Positions 17,267-26,282 of a stretch of DNA of 64,000 nucleotides are shown here, piece by piece. How positions within the stretch are numbered: the first letter of the stretch is position 1; the number at the start of each line of letters is the position of its first letter. A program made the translations under genes and the position numbers. The notes under the pieces are model-generated. The model was not told the origin of the DNA. It searched no databases and worked only from the letters and a program-made list of their open reading frames with translations. The stretch is from Rhodopseudomonas telluris (GTDB taxonomy: Bacteria; Pseudomonadota; Alphaproteobacteria; Rhizobiales; Xanthobacteraceae): contig NZ_JBHLWM010000005.1 in the NCBI RefSeq assembly GCF_042432815.1, positions 124,001 to 188,000 on the forward strand, in the 5' to 3' direction.

Positions 17267-18667
17267 TCAGCCTGCCCGCGCCGGCTTGCGCTCGACCACC
17301 ACCATCGCGCTTTCGACCGCTCGCCGCATCAATTGCGCGTAGTCGTGGCCGAACAGCACTTCGCAGAACCGGATCGCAGCCAGCGCCTGCTGGTGGCGGA
17401 ACGGCTTCACCCGCGGGTCGCAGCCGCGCAGCGACTGCACCAGCGCCTCGGTGGACTTCTCGACATATTGCTGCAGCTCCGAATAGGTCCGCAGCGTCAT
17501 TTCATTGATCGCCAGTTCGCTGGCGTAGTTGCGGCAGATCGCCACGAAATCGATCAGCGCCGCAGCCTCGTCGACCTCGAGCTGGTCGATCCGGCTGTTG
17601 GCCGAGACCTCCTTGTCGGGCCGCTGCCGCAGCAGCCGCCGCACCCGGCCGGGCACGCTCTCGATCTCGGACTTCAGCGCATTCGAGATGTCGACCCGGA
17701 TCGCCGCGAGACGCTTGCCCCAGGTCGAGTCGCTGCGCAGGTCGAGCTCGGTCCGCAGCCCGCGCACGCCGTCGTGGATCAGCTTCAGCTTCTCGGCGAC
17801 GTTGGTGTAGTGGCCGCGCTTGAGCTCGTCGTGGAGATCGGCGGTGAGCTGGGCGAGATCATGGATCGCCATGGTGACGGCGACGCCATAGGGCGTGGCG
17901 GCCACCCGGATCTCGTCGTCGGAGCCGGCGACCTTGATGGCCAGCCGAACGATCTGCCAGGGCTGGGTCAGATGCTGCAGGATCATCGTCAGGGCGAACG
18001 GCAGCATGATCGGCGTCTGCAGCGCCGGCACGTTCAGCGCCCCGATCATCGAATTGACCTGCGAGTCGCCGAAGCTGCGCAGATTGGACGACAGCTTGCC
18101 GTCGAAGGTTTCCAGCGCCTCGCGATTGGCGAGCACAGCACCGACTCCCGGCAGGTCCTCGACCGTGGACGGAGGTCCGACCCGCGACATCGCCCGCTGC
18201 CGGTCGACACCCGGTTCCGGATTGATCACCTTCTCGATCGCCTCGGCGGCCGCGATCTGCAGCTTTCGCACCAGCCCGTCGACCTGGGCGGCACTGCCGC
18301 CGCGCAGGCCGATCAGACCGCCTTCGAATTCACGCACCGACGCCGGGATCGCCTCGCGCTCCAGCCACTGCCAGATCGAGGTCAGCGATCCGCGGCGGAT
18401 CTGGCCGGGGCGCGGCTGCTGGTTGGTGTCGATCAGGAACGGTTCGAGCGCCCGGAACATCAGCCGCGCCGGATCTTCGGTGCGCGGCGCCGTATCCTCG
18501 TCGGACCCACGCACGATCTTGCGCAGTTCCTCCAGCACGAACCGCGCCACCGCGACATCGTCGCCACGCTCCAGCGCGCGTTCGAATTCGCGCATCAGCA
18601 ACGCCTGCGACTGCGGCGGGAGCTGGGCGAGGTACTCCCTCAGCCGTTCGGTCGATGTCTGGCTCAT
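17267..18667 (-). CDS. Conserved hypothetical protein of unknown function
   Basis: 466 residues, soluble and mostly helical, with no signal peptide or clear catalytic motif. Its N-terminal part (LREYLAQLPPQSQALLMREFERALERG) looks like an amphipathic helical bundle. Charged helices in the middle (GYGVAVTMAIHDLAQLTADL region) may be regulatory. I do not recognise a named domain. It is a single gene between the ccm operon and a lipoprotein gene; codon use is like that of its neighbours. Confidence 0.75.
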   Translation of the reverse strand: MSQTSTERLREYLAQLPPQSQALLMREFERALERGDDVAVARFVLEELRKIVRGSDEDTAPRTEDPARLMFRALEPFLIDTNQQPRPGQIRRGSLTSIWQWLEREAIPASVREFEGGLIGLRGGSAAQVDGLVRKLQIAAAEAIEKVINPEPGVDRQRAMSRVGPPSTVEDLPGVGAVLANREALETFDGKLSSNLRSFGDSQVNSMIGALNVPALQTPIMLPFALTMILQHLTQPWQIVRLAIKVAGSDDEIRVAATPYGVAVTMAIHDLAQLTADLHDELKRGHYTNVAEKLKLIHDGVRGLRTELDLRSDSTWGKRLAAIRVDISNALKSEIESVPGRVRRLLRQRPDKEVSANSRIDQLEVDEAAALIDFVAICRNYASELAINEMTLRTYSELQQYVEKSTEALVQSLRGCDPRVKPFRHQQALAAIRFCEVLFGHDYAQLMRRAVESAMVVVERKPARAG

Positions 18668-18876
18668 GCGCCCGAAAATCTGCGTGCTTGCGGTTGCGTC
18701 GGCTGCACGGATGCTCGCCGGACACTGCCCTCAGAGATAACAGGCGCGATGTTAAGAAGGAGTTGAGGCGATCAGATAGCGGACCTGATTCAGGCTCCAC
18801 ATCAACCGCAAGGCACCCGCGCAAGCCGTTGACGAAGCGCGATAATCACGATGTGAAGCAGAACAACGAGGCGGCC

Positions 18877-19377
18877 TCAGCCGGCCGCCGTCCATGGGCC
18901 GTCATTGGTCCGACAGGCGGTGCCGCGGGCGATCTCGAGCTGGCCGCCGATCGTCACCATGTGAGAGAAGCCGCGGCAGGTGGCGCCCTGCTTGGCGTAG
19001 GCCGGACCCGGCACGATGTTGCCGTAGCGTCCGGAAGACGGGTTCTTCCACGGCACCGGCGCGCCGGATTCGCCATGGTCGAGCGCTTCAAGCTCGGCCG
19101 CATAGGCCAGCCGGCGGTCCTCTGCATTCAGGAGCGTGCCGATCTTCGGCCCGATCAGGCCGCCCATCGCGGCGCTGTCGACGGCCGCGGCTGCACCGTC
19201 GCCGGTGCGATCGGGACCGGCACGACCCAGGTCCGAGCCGACAGAGCTGGTAAAGGAATCCACCCGCGCATATAGGCCCGTGGTGCGGTCGCAGCCGGCC
19301 AACGCCAGCGAGCCGAACACCACCAGCAAAGCCGTCGGCTTCGCGAAGCAAGACTCTGTGCGCCGGCGCGTCGTCAT
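18877..19377 (-). CDS. Surface-antigen-like outer-membrane lipoprotein
   Basis: 166 residues. The lipobox LALAGC follows a short hydrophobic stretch, so it is probably exported and lipidated. The rest resembles 17-kDa surface-antigen lipoproteins: a Gly/Ala-rich segment (GGLIGPKIGTLLNAEDRRLAY) followed by a C-terminal beta domain (CRGFSHMVTIGGQLEIARGTACR). Two cysteines in the C-terminal domain could form a disulphide. The start at 19377 gives the normal n-region (MTTRRR). Confidence 0.75.
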   Translation of the reverse strand: MTTRRRTESCFAKPTALLVVFGSLALAGCDRTTGLYARVDSFTSSVGSDLGRAGPDRTGDGAAAAVDSAAMGGLIGPKIGTLLNAEDRRLAYAAELEALDHGESGAPVPWKNPSSGRYGNIVPGPAYAKQGATCRGFSHMVTIGGQLEIARGTACRTNDGPWTAAG

Positions 19378-19477
19378 CGCAATCCCCAACCGTTCCTGCG
19401 GGCGTCTTACACCGAAATTCCTAACGCCCAAGGCAACACCGGGAAATTTTGGCGCCGCTGTGGCAAGGCTGGATGCA

Positions 19478-20875
19478 TTACGCCGCAGGCAGCCTCAGTT
19501 CCGCCCGCAGACCGCCGATCGGGGCGTGGCTGAGGGTCAGTTCGCCGCCATACAATGCGGCCAGATCGACCACGATGGCGAGACCGAGGCCGGAACCGGG
19601 CTTGCTCTCGTCGAGGCGCTTGCCGCGGCGGGCGACCTGCGCCCGTTCGGCCGCCGACAGGCCGCGGCCGTCGTCATCGACGATGATCCGCAGCAGCGCC
19701 GTCTCGCCGCGTTCGGCGGTCGCCTCGATGAACACCCGGCTGGCCGCCCATTTGCAGGCGTTGTCGACGAGGTTGCCGACCATCTCCTCGAGATCCTGTT
19801 TTTCGCCGCGGAATTTCAGGCCACCCGCGACCTCCGCCCGCACCTGGATCTCGCGGTCGCGGTGGATCTTCTCCATGGTCCGGCGCAGCGCCTCGATCAC
19901 CGGCTCGACCTCAGTGATGGTGCCGACCACGGTGAGCCGCGCCGCGATCCGCGCCCGCTCCAGATGATGCGCCACCTGGCTGCGCATGATCTCGGCCTGC
20001 TCCAGCACCTTGGCGGCCAGCGGATCGCCGGGCCGTGCCGCGGCCTCGTTGACCAGCACCGATAGCGGCGTCTTGATCGCATGGGCGAGATTGCCGACAT
20101 GGGTGCGCGAACGTTCGACGATCTCGCGGTTGGCTTCGATCAGCGCGTTGGTCTCGCGCGCCAGCGGCGCGATCTCGACCGGGAACTTGCCTTCCAGCCG
20201 CTCGGCGCGGCCGGAGCGGATGTCGGCGATCGAGTCGGAGATCCGCTTCAGCGGCGCGAGGCCGAACCGCACCTGGAAGATCGTGGTCAGCACCAGGCCG
20301 ATCGACAGCGCCACGAAGGTGCCGGCCAGGTAGTAGTCGAAGGTCCGCGTCTCTTCGAAAATCTCGGTGGCGTCGCCGGCGACCGTCACGACGTATTTGC
20401 CGTCGGCGCCGAGATCGACCGGCCGCTCGACCATGCGCAAGGTCTGGCCTTCCGGCCCCTCGACATAGCCCTGGCGGACGCCGGACGGCCCGAGCTCGAC
20501 GCCCTGATCCTCCAGACGCGGCAACTTGCGGTCCCACAGCGAGCGCGAGGCGCGCGGATCCATCTTGTCGGTGTCGGTGCGGACGATCTGCCAATACCAG
20601 CCGGACAGCGGCAGATCGAACAGCGGCTCGCCGATCGACTGAAACTGATCGGGCGCCGCGTCCGGCGTCGCGACTTCGGCGATGATGGTGCGCAGATAGA
20701 GATTGAGCCGGCGGTCGAAGGCGCGCTCGGAGCCCTGCCGGTACACCGAGGACAGCACGATGCCGGTGATCGCCAGGATCACCACGACCCAGGCGGTCGC
20801 CGACAGGAACAGCCGGGTGGCGAGCGAGCTGGCGCGGCGGCGCAGCGGTTGGGCGGAAGCGGCCGGGCTCACCAT
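19478..20875 (-). CDS. Sensor histidine kinase, PhoQ/FeuQ-like
   Basis: 465 residues. Two transmembrane helices (LSATAWVVVILAITGIVLSS and the AGTFVALSIGLVLTTIF segment) flank a periplasmic sensor of about 140 residues. HAMP (GLAPLKRISDSIADIR), H-box (GNLAHAIKTPLSVL), N-box (VGNLVDNACKWA) and G-boxes (DDDGRGL, GSGLGLAIV) follow in order. It lies 40 bases downstream of its partner regulator. The pair resembles PhoPQ/FeuPQ, which sense envelope conditions or cations; the actual signal here is unknown. Confidence 0.92.
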   Translation of the reverse strand: MVSPAASAQPLRRRASSLATRLFLSATAWVVVILAITGIVLSSVYRQGSERAFDRRLNLYLRTIIAEVATPDAAPDQFQSIGEPLFDLPLSGWYWQIVRTDTDKMDPRASRSLWDRKLPRLEDQGVELGPSGVRQGYVEGPEGQTLRMVERPVDLGADGKYVVTVAGDATEIFEETRTFDYYLAGTFVALSIGLVLTTIFQVRFGLAPLKRISDSIADIRSGRAERLEGKFPVEIAPLARETNALIEANREIVERSRTHVGNLAHAIKTPLSVLVNEAAARPGDPLAAKVLEQAEIMRSQVAHHLERARIAARLTVVGTITEVEPVIEALRRTMEKIHRDREIQVRAEVAGGLKFRGEKQDLEEMVGNLVDNACKWAASRVFIEATAERGETALLRIIVDDDGRGLSAAERAQVARRGKRLDESKPGSGLGLAIVVDLAALYGGELTLSHAPIGGLRAELRLPAA

Positions 20876-20915
20876 CAGCAGCCCGGCTTTCGCAGCGACG
20901 CCCTCGCCCGCCCGT

Positions 20916-21608
20916 TCACGGCCGGCTGCTGATCGCTTCGCCGGGCGGCGGCGACAGCAGATAGCCGAGGCCGCGCACGGTTTGGATGATATCGACGTCG
21001 AGCTTCTTGCGGATGCGGCCGACGAACACCTCGATGGTGTTGCTGTCGCGGTCGAAGTCCTGGTCGTAGAGATGCTCGACCAGCTCGGTGCGCGACACCA
21101 CGCGGCCGGCATGGTGCATTAGATAGGCCAGCAGCCGATATTCGTGCGAGGTGAGCTTGACCGGATGGCCGCGGACGCTGACGCGGCCGGTGCGGGTATC
21201 GAGCGACACCGGGCCGCACACCAGTTCGGACTGCGCATGGCCGGCGCTCCGGCGCAGCAGCGCGCGGATCCGCGCCAGCACTTCCTCCAGATGGAATGGC
21301 TTGGCGACGTAGTCGTCGGCGCCGGCGTCGAAGCCCTGCACCTTGTCGCTCCAACGGTCGCGCGCGGTGAGGATCAGCACCGGCATCGCGCGCGCATTGC
21401 GGCGCCAGGCTTCGAGCACCGAGATGCCGTCCATCTTGGGCAGTCCGATGTCAAGCACCACGGCGTCGTACGGCTCGGTGTCGCCGAGAAAATGCCCTTC
21501 CTCGCCGTCGAAGGCGCGGTCCACCACGTAGCCGGCGTCGGTCAACGCGGTGGTAAGCTGGCGATTGAGATCAGGATCATCTTCGACGACGAGCAGCCGC
21601 ACCTTCAA
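20916..21608 (-). CDS. OmpR-family response regulator, PhoP/FeuP-like
   Basis: 230 residues. The receiver domain has the acidic pocket (LVVEDDPDL), phospho-acceptor Asp53 (VLDIGLPKMDG) and Lys in KPFHLEE. The winged-helix effector domain carries LTSHEYRLLAYLMHH, SNTIEVFVGRIRKKL and TVRGLGYLL. It forms an operon with the following kinase. It is the last clearly chromosomal gene before the GTA region. Confidence 0.93.
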   Translation of the reverse strand: MKVRLLVVEDDPDLNRQLTTALTDAGYVVDRAFDGEEGHFLGDTEPYDAVVLDIGLPKMDGISVLEAWRRNARAMPVLILTARDRWSDKVQGFDAGADDYVAKPFHLEEVLARIRALLRRSAGHAQSELVCGPVSLDTRTGRVSVRGHPVKLTSHEYRLLAYLMHHAGRVVSRTELVEHLYDQDFDRDSNTIEVFVGRIRKKLDVDIIQTVRGLGYLLSPPPGEAISSRP

Positions 21609-21697
21609 CTCCGCTCTTTCGATTCACGGGCGATATTACCGTCGTGAACATGAGCGGCGGCGGCGTGAATGCGCGATGAACAACGCCGCCTCGTCCG

Positions 21698-22267
21698 TTA
21701 CTTTTTCTTCACGACGGCTTTCACCAGCTTCTCGATCGCGCCGGGAGCGTCCTGCCCGGTGGCGGCGCAGACCTTCTCGCGCGTCCGGCCACTGACATAG
21801 ACGCCTAGCACGCCGAACCGGAAAGCCCAATAGGTCGCCAGCAGCGCGGTGGCGCCGATCAGCGCGTTGACGGTTTGGATATCACCGGTCCAGAACTCGT
21901 GCACCAGAACGGTCCACAGTGCTGCACATTCCAGCGTCAGCTCCCACGCATAGGCCGGTCGCCACCAGCGCTGGATCGCGTCGCTGGATGCGATCTCGGC
22001 GCGGATCGTCGCATGGGTCTCGCTGATCGCCGTGCGCTGCGTCTCCGCTTCGGCCTGGATCGCCGCGGCCCAGCGCGCCTCGGCCTCAGCGATCTTGTCC
22101 GGATCGGCCGACGGCAACGAGGCCTGCACGGCCGCCGGCGTCGGCGCAGCGCCGACCACTTCGGACAGGATCTGACCGGCCGCGCCGCCGAGCGGACCGC
22201 CGAGCGCACTGCCCAGCATCGGCGCGCCGAGCGCGATCACCTGTTTGGCAAGGTCGCTCCACTCCAT
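21698..22267 (-). CDS. GTA-type holin (3TM holin family)
   Basis: 189 residues, matching the layout of the 'holin of 3TMs, for gene-transfer release' family. It has an N-terminal amphipathic start (MEWSDLAKQVIALGAPMLG), a Gly/Ala-rich region (LGGPLGGAAGQILSEVVG), a charged helix with WWRPAYAWELTLECAALWTVL, a second hydrophobic segment (NALIGATALLATYWAFRFGV) and a basic tail ending VVKKK. The SD AGGAGGGG precedes the ATG. It lies 2 bases downstream of the GH19 endolysin, forming a lysis cassette. Confidence 0.85.
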   Translation of the reverse strand: MEWSDLAKQVIALGAPMLGSALGGPLGGAAGQILSEVVGAAPTPAAVQASLPSADPDKIAEAEARWAAAIQAEAETQRTAISETHATIRAEIASSDAIQRWWRPAYAWELTLECAALWTVLVHEFWTGDIQTVNALIGATALLATYWAFRFGVLGVYVSGRTREKVCAATGQDAPGAIEKLVKAVVKKK

Positions 22268-22269
22268 GA

Positions 22270-23085
22270 TCAGCCCCTCCTGAGAGCGGCGGCCAGCGCC
22301 GCGATGAGTGTCGCCAGCCGGCCCGGCTGCGGGTGCGCCGCGGCCGGCGATGGCAAAGCCGAAGCCGAAGGTACCGGCGAACATGAAGGAGAAGCCGCGC
22401 GCCCGGCAGCCGGCCGGCCGGCCCGCACCGGCGCCAACGGCGGCGACGCCACGACCGGCACCTCGGCCAATGCCGCCTTCCAGCGCGCCAGCCAGGCCTG
22501 GCGCTGCGCCAGCCCGATCGTGCCGCCGTTCAGCCGCCGGGTGACACCCACGACGTCATCAGCTTTTGCAAATGATACGCATCCGCACGCCACGAAGTCG
22601 GCGACGCCGCACAGCAGGAAATAGCGCGGATCGTTGACGAGGTCCGGATCGCCGACCAGATCGAGCCCGGTCAGCGCGGCCAGCCGCGCGTAGCCCTCGC
22701 GCCCGGTGGTCTGCGCCGCACCCCGGCCGCGATACCGCCAGCCATCGTCGGAGCCGGGCGCGTTGCCCATCCGGCCGTTATAGACCTTGTTGGCGAGCGC
22801 CCGCGGATCATGCGCATAGGGCACGGCGGCGGCGAGCGTGCGAAATCGCGACGGCCACACCTGCCTCATCCGCGCCGCCGTGTAGTTCAGATTCTCGACG
22901 ACCTCGCGCCCCGCCCCGCATTCGTGACTGAGCTGCGCCATCACATGCGCGACCAGCAGCGGCGAGGTCATCCCGAACCGCCCAAACACCTCATCCGCAG
23001 ATGCGATCATACCAGCCCGCAGCCCGGGGATCCGACGGTCCCCGTCAGGCCACAGGCGCGACAAAGCGATGTCGAAAGACGACAT
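22270..23085 (-). CDS. GH19-family endolysin (chitinase-like muramidase)
   Basis: 271 residues. The GH19 core spans about residues 20-190. The catalytic Glu lies in MAQLSHECGAGREVVENLNY, followed by AARMRQVWPSRF, NKVYNGRMGN and the RYRGRGAAQTTGREGY signature, then VADFVACGCVSFA. The C-terminal 70 residues are Ala/Pro-rich with a hydrophobic end (LATLIAALAAALRRG), suggesting a membrane-associated tail. The family cleaves peptidoglycan in phage lysis. It is paired with the holin. Confidence 0.88.
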   Translation of the reverse strand: MSSFDIALSRLWPDGDRRIPGLRAGMIASADEVFGRFGMTSPLLVAHVMAQLSHECGAGREVVENLNYTAARMRQVWPSRFRTLAAAVPYAHDPRALANKVYNGRMGNAPGSDDGWRYRGRGAAQTTGREGYARLAALTGLDLVGDPDLVNDPRYFLLCGVADFVACGCVSFAKADDVVGVTRRLNGGTIGLAQRQAWLARWKAALAEVPVVASPPLAPVRAGRPAAGRAASPSCSPVPSASALPSPAAAHPQPGRLATLIAALAAALRRG

Positions 23086-23435
23086 GGGACGGCTCCACCA
23101 GGTGAGAAACTCGAAAATCGGCTGCGGAATACCGCATATAGCCCGTGCCTCTAAGCGGCCGAATGCAAGTCCGCATCAAGCACGCCAGCTCTCCGACAGG
23201 ATGCCACTTAACAAAAGCGACGCGCGTGATTGCTTGGCCCAAGCGCCAGAATTACGAAGAACACGATCCAGCTACCACTCCGCGCCGGCTCCAAGCTGCG
23301 ATCGATTTCTATCTATAGCCGCTTATCACTCAAAGCCTGCATTTTCTGAACCGCACCTATCACCCCGTCGGCAGAACATCTTGCAAGCAAAGCCCCCGGC
23401 TCTAGAGTGCACGAACACCATATTAGGGACGCACT
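23086..23435 (+). other. Non-coding, AT-richer stretch
   Basis: About 350 bases between the endolysin start and the radical-SAM gene. Base composition is clearly lower in GC than the flanking GTA genes and matches the radical-SAM gene, so it is probably the left end of the same acquired segment. It must contain the radical-SAM promoter and may contain one for the endolysin. I see no RNA gene, terminal repeat or insertion-sequence remnant. Confidence 0.5.
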
Positions 23436-24908
23436 ATGAACTGCGATGCAGGTCTCGATCTTTTCGTGATGTCCAACGGATCGTTGGCTTGCGGCAAAAC
23501 ACAGCACAAAGATTGGATCGTCTACACTCCAAATATCAATTACTGGACAGACGTGTTTAACGGAGATGACGCCTCAAGTGTCCGAAAACGTCTTCGTGAC
23601 AATCAGATGCCTTTTGGGGATGAATGTATTGGCTGCACAGTATTAAACGAAGCGCACCAAGCCCCGTCGCCGAGAACCAACCGCCCCTTCATTCACACAC
23701 TTGAAGTCGAGCCGTCGGTCGCATGCAACATTTCCTGCACAGCCTGCGAAACCATTGAAAATCGCAAAAACTATCGGGTCGCACACAAGCACGGCCATAC
23801 CATCCTCGACATCGACATATTTCGGAAGATCCTTGAAGATTTATCTACCCACGTGGACGTTGGAACGATCGAGTTCCAAGGCTGGGGTGAGCCAACGCTG
23901 AATCGCCGAATTGGCGATATGTCAAGAATTTCCAAATCTTGCTTCCCGAACGCCAAGGTTCAACTTGTCACTAACGCTCAAGGCAAACATCAAAACTGGA
24001 GCTTCGATCACGCATTCGACGCGATCGTCTACTCGGTCGATGGTGTCGACCAGCAATCATATTCTCAATACAGAGATGGAGCCAACTTCGATCAGGCACG
24101 CGAATATATGCGCACACAGATCGCGACAGCAAAAGCTGCCTCGAAATCGGTCAAGCACACTTGGAAATATATCGTCTTTGACCACACCGACTCCGACGAA
24201 CAACTGACGAAACTTTTGAACTTTGCCAACGAAGCAGGGATTGACGAAATAAGACTTACTTTCACGCAGTACGGCCCTGTTTCGCGGCGCTTCTTCCCCG
24301 CCGCTCAGGTGCTGAGAAACATAACGAGCGATCGATCACTCTGCGACGTCAACGATACGATATCCTTTAGACGCGCCCTCGCGGAAATAGATAAAGCAGG
24401 CATACGACTACCGTTACCGAAGAGCTACTTCGACGCACCAGATGGAATGGTTACGTTTTCCGTCGTCATGAGCCCCGCGTCGAACATCAAAGCCAATGTG
24501 TCGATCATCAAGCAGCACCTAACGGACGGCAATATTGACGAAGCCCGACGATTTTTGGTTCGCGGCATGCTGATGCTTCATCGCCTATACGGATGCATCG
24601 GGTATCAATGGATATCACCAGAGGACCAACAGACTGCAGATGAGCTTGAAACCCTTTCGGCGACGATCCCTAAAGCCAAACTAGACGGCTTCTATAAATG
24701 CTACGCAGACCTGCGGCCCGATCGATTCCGAATAATTCAACTTACTGAGCAATGCCGCAACGATTCTGAGGCACAGCGACGCGTTGCGGAACTTGAAGCT
24801 GAGAACACAATTCTTCAAAAACAGCTGCAAGATCTGATCAATTCAAATTCTTGGAAAATAACTGCACCGATTAGAAAAATGAAAAAACTCATCTCGGGAG
24901 ATCGATGA
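23436..24908 (+). CDS. Radical SAM protein with N-terminal SPASM-like cysteines and C-terminal coiled coil
   Basis: 490 residues on the opposite strand to the GTA genes. The radical-SAM cluster motif CxxxCxxC is at Cys97/101/104 (CNISCTAC), followed by GWGEPTLN and VQLVTNAQG. Before it, Cys3, Cys19, Cys64 and Cys67 (NGSLACGK, DECIGC) resemble an auxiliary SPASM-type cluster, which is normally C-terminal. The last 60 residues form a coiled coil (VAELEAENTILQKQLQDL) ending NSNSWKITAPIRKMKK, an ending common in glycan-synthesis proteins. The substrate is unknown; modification of a surface glycan, peptide or tail protein is a guess. GC is markedly low, indicating recent transfer. The start has AGGG 8 bases upstream. 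Confidence 0.78.
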   Translation: MNCDAGLDLFVMSNGSLACGKTQHKDWIVYTPNINYWTDVFNGDDASSVRKRLRDNQMPFGDECIGCTVLNEAHQAPSPRTNRPFIHTLEVEPSVACNISCTACETIENRKNYRVAHKHGHTILDIDIFRKILEDLSTHVDVGTIEFQGWGEPTLNRRIGDMSRISKSCFPNAKVQLVTNAQGKHQNWSFDHAFDAIVYSVDGVDQQSYSQYRDGANFDQAREYMRTQIATAKAASKSVKHTWKYIVFDHTDSDEQLTKLLNFANEAGIDEIRLTFTQYGPVSRRFFPAAQVLRNITSDRSLCDVNDTISFRRALAEIDKAGIRLPLPKSYFDAPDGMVTFSVVMSPASNIKANVSIIKQHLTDGNIDEARRFLVRGMLMLHRLYGCIGYQWISPEDQQTADELETLSATIPKAKLDGFYKCYADLRPDRFRIIQLTEQCRNDSEAQRRVAELEAENTILQKQLQDLINSNSWKITAPIRKMKKLISGDR

Positions 24909-24928
24909 CACGGCAAGAACATCAACGT

Positions 24929-26260
24929 TTAGGTATAGAATACACCTCCGATACAGATGACGTAGCCATTCCCGCCCAGAAACATTCCGTCATAGCGTTG
25001 TACCAGCCCGCCGCCGGGGCTGATCGAAACGCTCGCGCTAAAACCGGTTACAGCGCCTTCACGCCCGTAACCCGAATACGAGCCATTGGGCGCGCTCGGC
25101 AGTGAGAACGTGATGGCTGCGGCAGCCGTTCCCACAGAATTAATTGTAATCGTCGCACTCCAATCCACCCTGTTCCCGGTGATCGTATAAGTCCCGGTCG
25201 CGGTGGCGGCGCCGAGGGTGCCGGTTAGGGCGGCGACGACGGGGGTCCAGGTGGCGGTGATGGGGCGCGGGCCGGCGGCGATCGCCAGCCAGCGCGCGGC
25301 GCTGCCGTCGTAACGCAGCAGCGCCGCCTGTTTGCCGGGGATGACGAGGTTGCCGCCGAGCGCGAAGCGGTTGGCGGCGGCGGAGGCGGCGCTGTCGTCG
25401 CGCAGCGTCAGCGGCGAGCCGCCGACATTGATCAGCGTCAGCACCCGCCCCTCGGTGCCGCCGGCGAGCCCGGTGATGGCGCGCGCCGCGGTCGCCGAGA
25501 GCTGCAGCACCGCGGCGGCGCCGAGCCCGGCCGGCGCGTAGTCGTTCTGGTCGGCGGCGAGCGGCGGCGGCGCGACGATGCCGGTGAGCGACAGGCCGCG
25601 CGGCAGCGCCAGATTGGCGCTGGCCTGATCGATCACCAGCGCCTCGGCCCAGGCCGCGCCGTCCGGCGAGACCTTCAGTTTGAAGGCGCCGGAGCCGACC
25701 AGACCGAATTCGGCGCGGCCGGAGTAATTGTCCGAGAACACCACCGAGGCCGTGTTCGCCGCGGTCTCCTTGGCGAGCTGCAGGCGGACGTCGCCGTTGC
25801 CGCCGGCCGATGCGGCGATCGCAGCGAACAGCGCGGCGTTCGACTTGACGCTGAGCAGATTGGGCGACGCCGCCGTGGTGTTGACGCCGACATGGGCGGC
25901 GTTGTCGAGCGACAGCGGCAGGTCGCGCAGATCGCGCCAGCGCGCGCCGTCGAACACCAGCAGCACGTCGTCGGCGACCGACCAGACGCACCAGCCTTGT
26001 TTCGGCGCGAGGAACGCCCAGGCGCCGTCCTGCCAGGTCGCGATCGCCTGCGCCTGCCCGCTCCAGCCGCCGCCGGCGCCGGCCGCGACGATATGGCGTT
26101 CTCCCTCGGCCGGAGCCGCCGGCGGCGCGGTGCGGTTGCGATCGGCGACCGCGATCTGGATCGCCGCGTCGAGGATGCGCAGCGCCTCGTTGTGGGTGAC
26201 GTGCTTCTGCGCCTGCGCGGCTTCGATCAGCGGCAGGCCGAGATTGGCGGTCGTGGTCAT
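24929..26260 (-). CDS. DUF2793 tail protein, putative receptor-binding tip
   Basis: 443 residues. The N-terminus (ANLGLPLIEAAQAQKHVTHN, then ALRILDAAIQIAV) and the following WQDGAWAFLAPKQGWCVW match DUF2793, found at the distal end of alphaproteobacterial GTA/prophage tail operons. The middle is a repetitive Ala/Gly beta structure. The final 80 residues (about 24929-25170) are visibly AT-richer than the rest and Gly/Ser/Tyr-rich (SGYGREGAVTGF, GMFLGGNGYVICIGG), like an exchangeable adhesin tip. It sits directly after gp15 and converges with the low-GC radical-SAM gene 20 bases away. The start at 26260 matches the family N-terminus. Confidence 0.8.
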   Translation of the reverse strand: MTTTANLGLPLIEAAQAQKHVTHNEALRILDAAIQIAVADRNRTAPPAAPAEGERHIVAAGAGGGWSGQAQAIATWQDGAWAFLAPKQGWCVWSVADDVLLVFDGARWRDLRDLPLSLDNAAHVGVNTTAASPNLLSVKSNAALFAAIAASAGGNGDVRLQLAKETAANTASVVFSDNYSGRAEFGLVGSGAFKLKVSPDGAAWAEALVIDQASANLALPRGLSLTGIVAPPPLAADQNDYAPAGLGAAAVLQLSATAARAITGLAGGTEGRVLTLINVGGSPLTLRDDSAASAAANRFALGGNLVIPGKQAALLRYDGSAARWLAIAAGPRPITATWTPVVAALTGTLGAATATGTYTITGNRVDWSATITINSVGTAAAAITFSLPSAPNGSYSGYGREGAVTGFSASVSISPGGGLVQRYDGMFLGGNGYVICIGGVFYT

Positions 26261-26282
26261 CGGCGTCTCTCGGTTCGGGGAG

